From: Blastococcus xanthinilyticus
Lineage (GTDB): Bacteria; Actinomycetota; Actinomycetes; Mycobacteriales; Geodermatophilaceae
Length of the DNA: 64,000 nt
Direction: 5' to 3'
Assembly: GCF_008124835.1 (NCBI RefSeq)
Contig: NZ_VNHW01000016.1
Location: forward strand, 16,171-80,170
The notes below the pieces were generated by a model. The model saw nothing but the letters and a program-made list of their open reading frames with translations. It had not been told where the DNA came from and did not search any database. The position numbers and the translations under genes were made by a program. Below, one piece after another: positions 62,984 to 64,000 of this stretch (positions within the stretch are counted from its first letter, which is position 1; every line of letters begins with the position of its first letter).

Positions 62984-63645
62984 CCTTCGCCGGCTTCCCC
63001 GACGAGGGGCTCGTCTTCTACGAGGGCCTGGAGGCGGACAACAGCAGGACGTACTGGACCGCGCACAAGTCCGAGTACGAGGCGTTCGTCCGGGGTCCGC
63101 TGCAGGCACTGGTGGACGACCTCGCTCCGGAGTTCGGGCCGGCCAAGGTGTTCCGGCCCTACCGGGACGTGCGGTTCAGCCACGACAAGACGCCGTACAA
63201 GACGCACCAGGGAGCGGTGGTCAACCCGGAGGGCCGCGGGGCCGGCGCCTGGTACGTGCAGATCTCCGCGGACGGGCTCGCCGTCTCCGGCGGGTGCTGG
63301 CGGCTGGAGTCCGACCAGGTGGCCCGCTACCGGCGGGCGGTGGCCGATGCGGTGCAGGGGGCGGCCCTGGAGAAGGAGGTCGCGCGCCTGCGGTCGGCGG
63401 GCTGGACGGTCGACGGCGACCGACTGGTTCGCGTGCCGGCCGGGTTCTCGGCCGACGACGACCGCATCGAGCTGCTCAAGCACCGGTCGCTGCACGTGAC
63501 CCGGCGCTGGGAGCCCGCGGACTGGCTGCACGCCGCGGCAGCCGGTGAGCGGGTGCGCGAGGCGTGGCGTGACGTGGCGCCGCTCAACACGTGGCTGGCC
63601 GCGAACGTCGGTGCCACCGCCAAGGAACCGCGCCCCCGCCGCTGA
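62980..63645 (+). CDS. DUF2461 family protein
   Basis: The 221-residue protein matches DUF2461: FAGFPDEGLVFYEGLEADNSRTYWTAHKSEYEAFVRGPLQAL, split here for reading, then KVFRPYRDVRFSHDKTPYKTHQGAV and AWYVQISADGLAVSGGCWRLESDQVARYR. The RDVRFSHDKTPYK block is the family mark. The function is unknown. It is coupled to the GNAT gene by an ATGA overlap. Bases 63646-63863 beyond it hold no gene I can support. Confidence 0.88.
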   Translation: MTFAGFPDEGLVFYEGLEADNSRTYWTAHKSEYEAFVRGPLQALVDDLAPEFGPAKVFRPYRDVRFSHDKTPYKTHQGAVVNPEGRGAGAWYVQISADGLAVSGGCWRLESDQVARYRRAVADAVQGAALEKEVARLRSAGWTVDGDRLVRVPAGFSADDDRIELLKHRSLHVTRRWEPADWLHAAAAGERVREAWRDVAPLNTWLAANVGATAKEPRPRR

Positions 63646-63863
63646 CCGATCCGGCCCCGGTCGCGCGCGCCGCCGCGTCGTCGACGTCGCCTGCCCGCAC
63701 ATGGCGCGGACCTCGCCGCCGGCGTCGACCCGGCCGAGCACGTCCACCACCACGCGTCAGCTCGAGGATCGCGCGACGCAGGTCCCCGACGACTGATCCG
63801 GAATGCCCGAAAGCCGAATGGGCACAGGGCGATTGCACGAACGGGGACCTGGTGGGGAACGCA

Positions 63864-63899
63864 CGAAGGGGCCCCAGCACGGATGCTGGGGCCCCTTCG
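63864..63899 (-). terminator. rRNA operon terminator
   Basis: CGAAGGGGCCCCAGCA (63864-63879) pairs perfectly with 63884-63899 around CGGA. It lies 10 bases past the end of the 5S gene on the minus strand. Confidence 0.9.
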
Positions 63900-63908
63900 G
63901 GAATGGTT

Positions 63909-64000
63909 GTCCGGCGGCGTCCTACTCTCCCACCCCGTCTCCAGGGCAGTACCATCGGCGCTGAGAGGCTTAGCTTCCGGGTTCGGAATGTTACCGGGCG
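63909..64000 (-). rRNA. rrf: 5S ribosomal RNA, 3' part (5' end beyond window)
   Basis: Read on the minus strand, the last 92 bases give the conserved 5S blocks CGCCCGGTAACATTCCGAAC, CCGGAAGCTAAGCC, CGCCGATGGTACTG and GGGTGGGAGAGTAGGACGCC, ending CGCCGGACA. About 25-28 bases of the 5' end are outside the window. The 23S and 16S genes should follow to the right. Confidence 0.95.

Noticed and set aside
63584..63955. Minus-strand frame across the end of the DUF2461 gene and into 5S rRNA
   Set aside because: It runs through the rRNA terminator and the 5S gene and has no conserved-looking sequence.

Overview
The window is chromosomal DNA from a very high-GC actinobacterium, most likely of the Geodermatophilaceae (Blastococcus/Geodermatophilus/Modestobacter type). 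This rests on the GC-rich codon use, the many GTG starts, the actinobacterial gene set (GluABCD, ClgR, Nei2, DUF3046, class II NrdJ with NrdR, NADH-type paa cluster) and a gene order that follows the Mycobacterium tuberculosis backbone from nrdR/lexA (Rv2718c-Rv2720) to thyX/thyA (Rv2754c-Rv2764c). The taxon is an inference. I see no insertion sequence, prophage, integrase, CRISPR array or tRNA.

Layout. 1-2.2 kb: a ROK regulator cut by the left edge, a short MerR-like gene and a DUF817 membrane protein. 2.2-8.1 kb: the phenylacetate module, paaR-paaK leftward and paaABCDE rightward, with a PaaR-like operator between them. 8.1-11.4 kb: an OmpR/histidine kinase pair diverging from a VanY-type carboxypeptidase and a LytR_C membrane protein. 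11.5-15.3 kb: nrdR-nrdJ behind two tandem NrdR boxes. 15.5-17.9 kb: the SOS locus, with lexA and a divergent LysM membrane protein sharing three LexA boxes. 17.9-23.8 kb: a secreted propeller-like protein, PAP2 phosphatase, hflX, dapF, miaA and an extradiol-dioxygenase-like protein, then DUF349 (to 25.4) and miaB. 27.2-30.5 kb: the glutamate ABC transporter gluABCD. 31.2-33.4 kb: recX, recA and DUF3046. 33.4-40.6 kb: an MFS exporter, the giant helicase Lhr and Nei2. 40.7-49.4 kb: pspA, a pfkB/GNAT/TetR insert, clgR, cinA, pgsA, rimO and ftsK. 49.5-55.2 kb: an S9 peptidase, a class V aminotransferase, an ECF sigma/anti-sigma pair and a secreted beta-helix protein. 55.4-62.3 kb: RNase J, dapA, folA, thyA, thyX and neighbours. 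62.4-64 kb: a GNAT and a DUF2461 gene, then the 3' end of a 5S rRNA gene, so an rRNA operon enters from the right on the minus strand.

Themes. DNA repair and SOS genes are concentrated here (lexA, the LysM division inhibitor candidate, recA, recX, lhr, nei2, nrdRJ). Envelope-stress genes are too (pspA, clgR, the VanY locus, the ECF pair, PAP2). Operons are tightly packed, with repeated GTGA/ATGA stop-start overlaps. Many first genes have a -10-like hexamer only 6-7 bases before the start codon, the signature of leaderless mRNAs.

I did not find a clearly new multi-gene system. The best leads are the ECF sigma locus with a matching promoter before the beta-helix exoprotein, the mirrored leaderless promoter at 23.8 kb, and the uncharacterised gene beside the SOS divisome gene.
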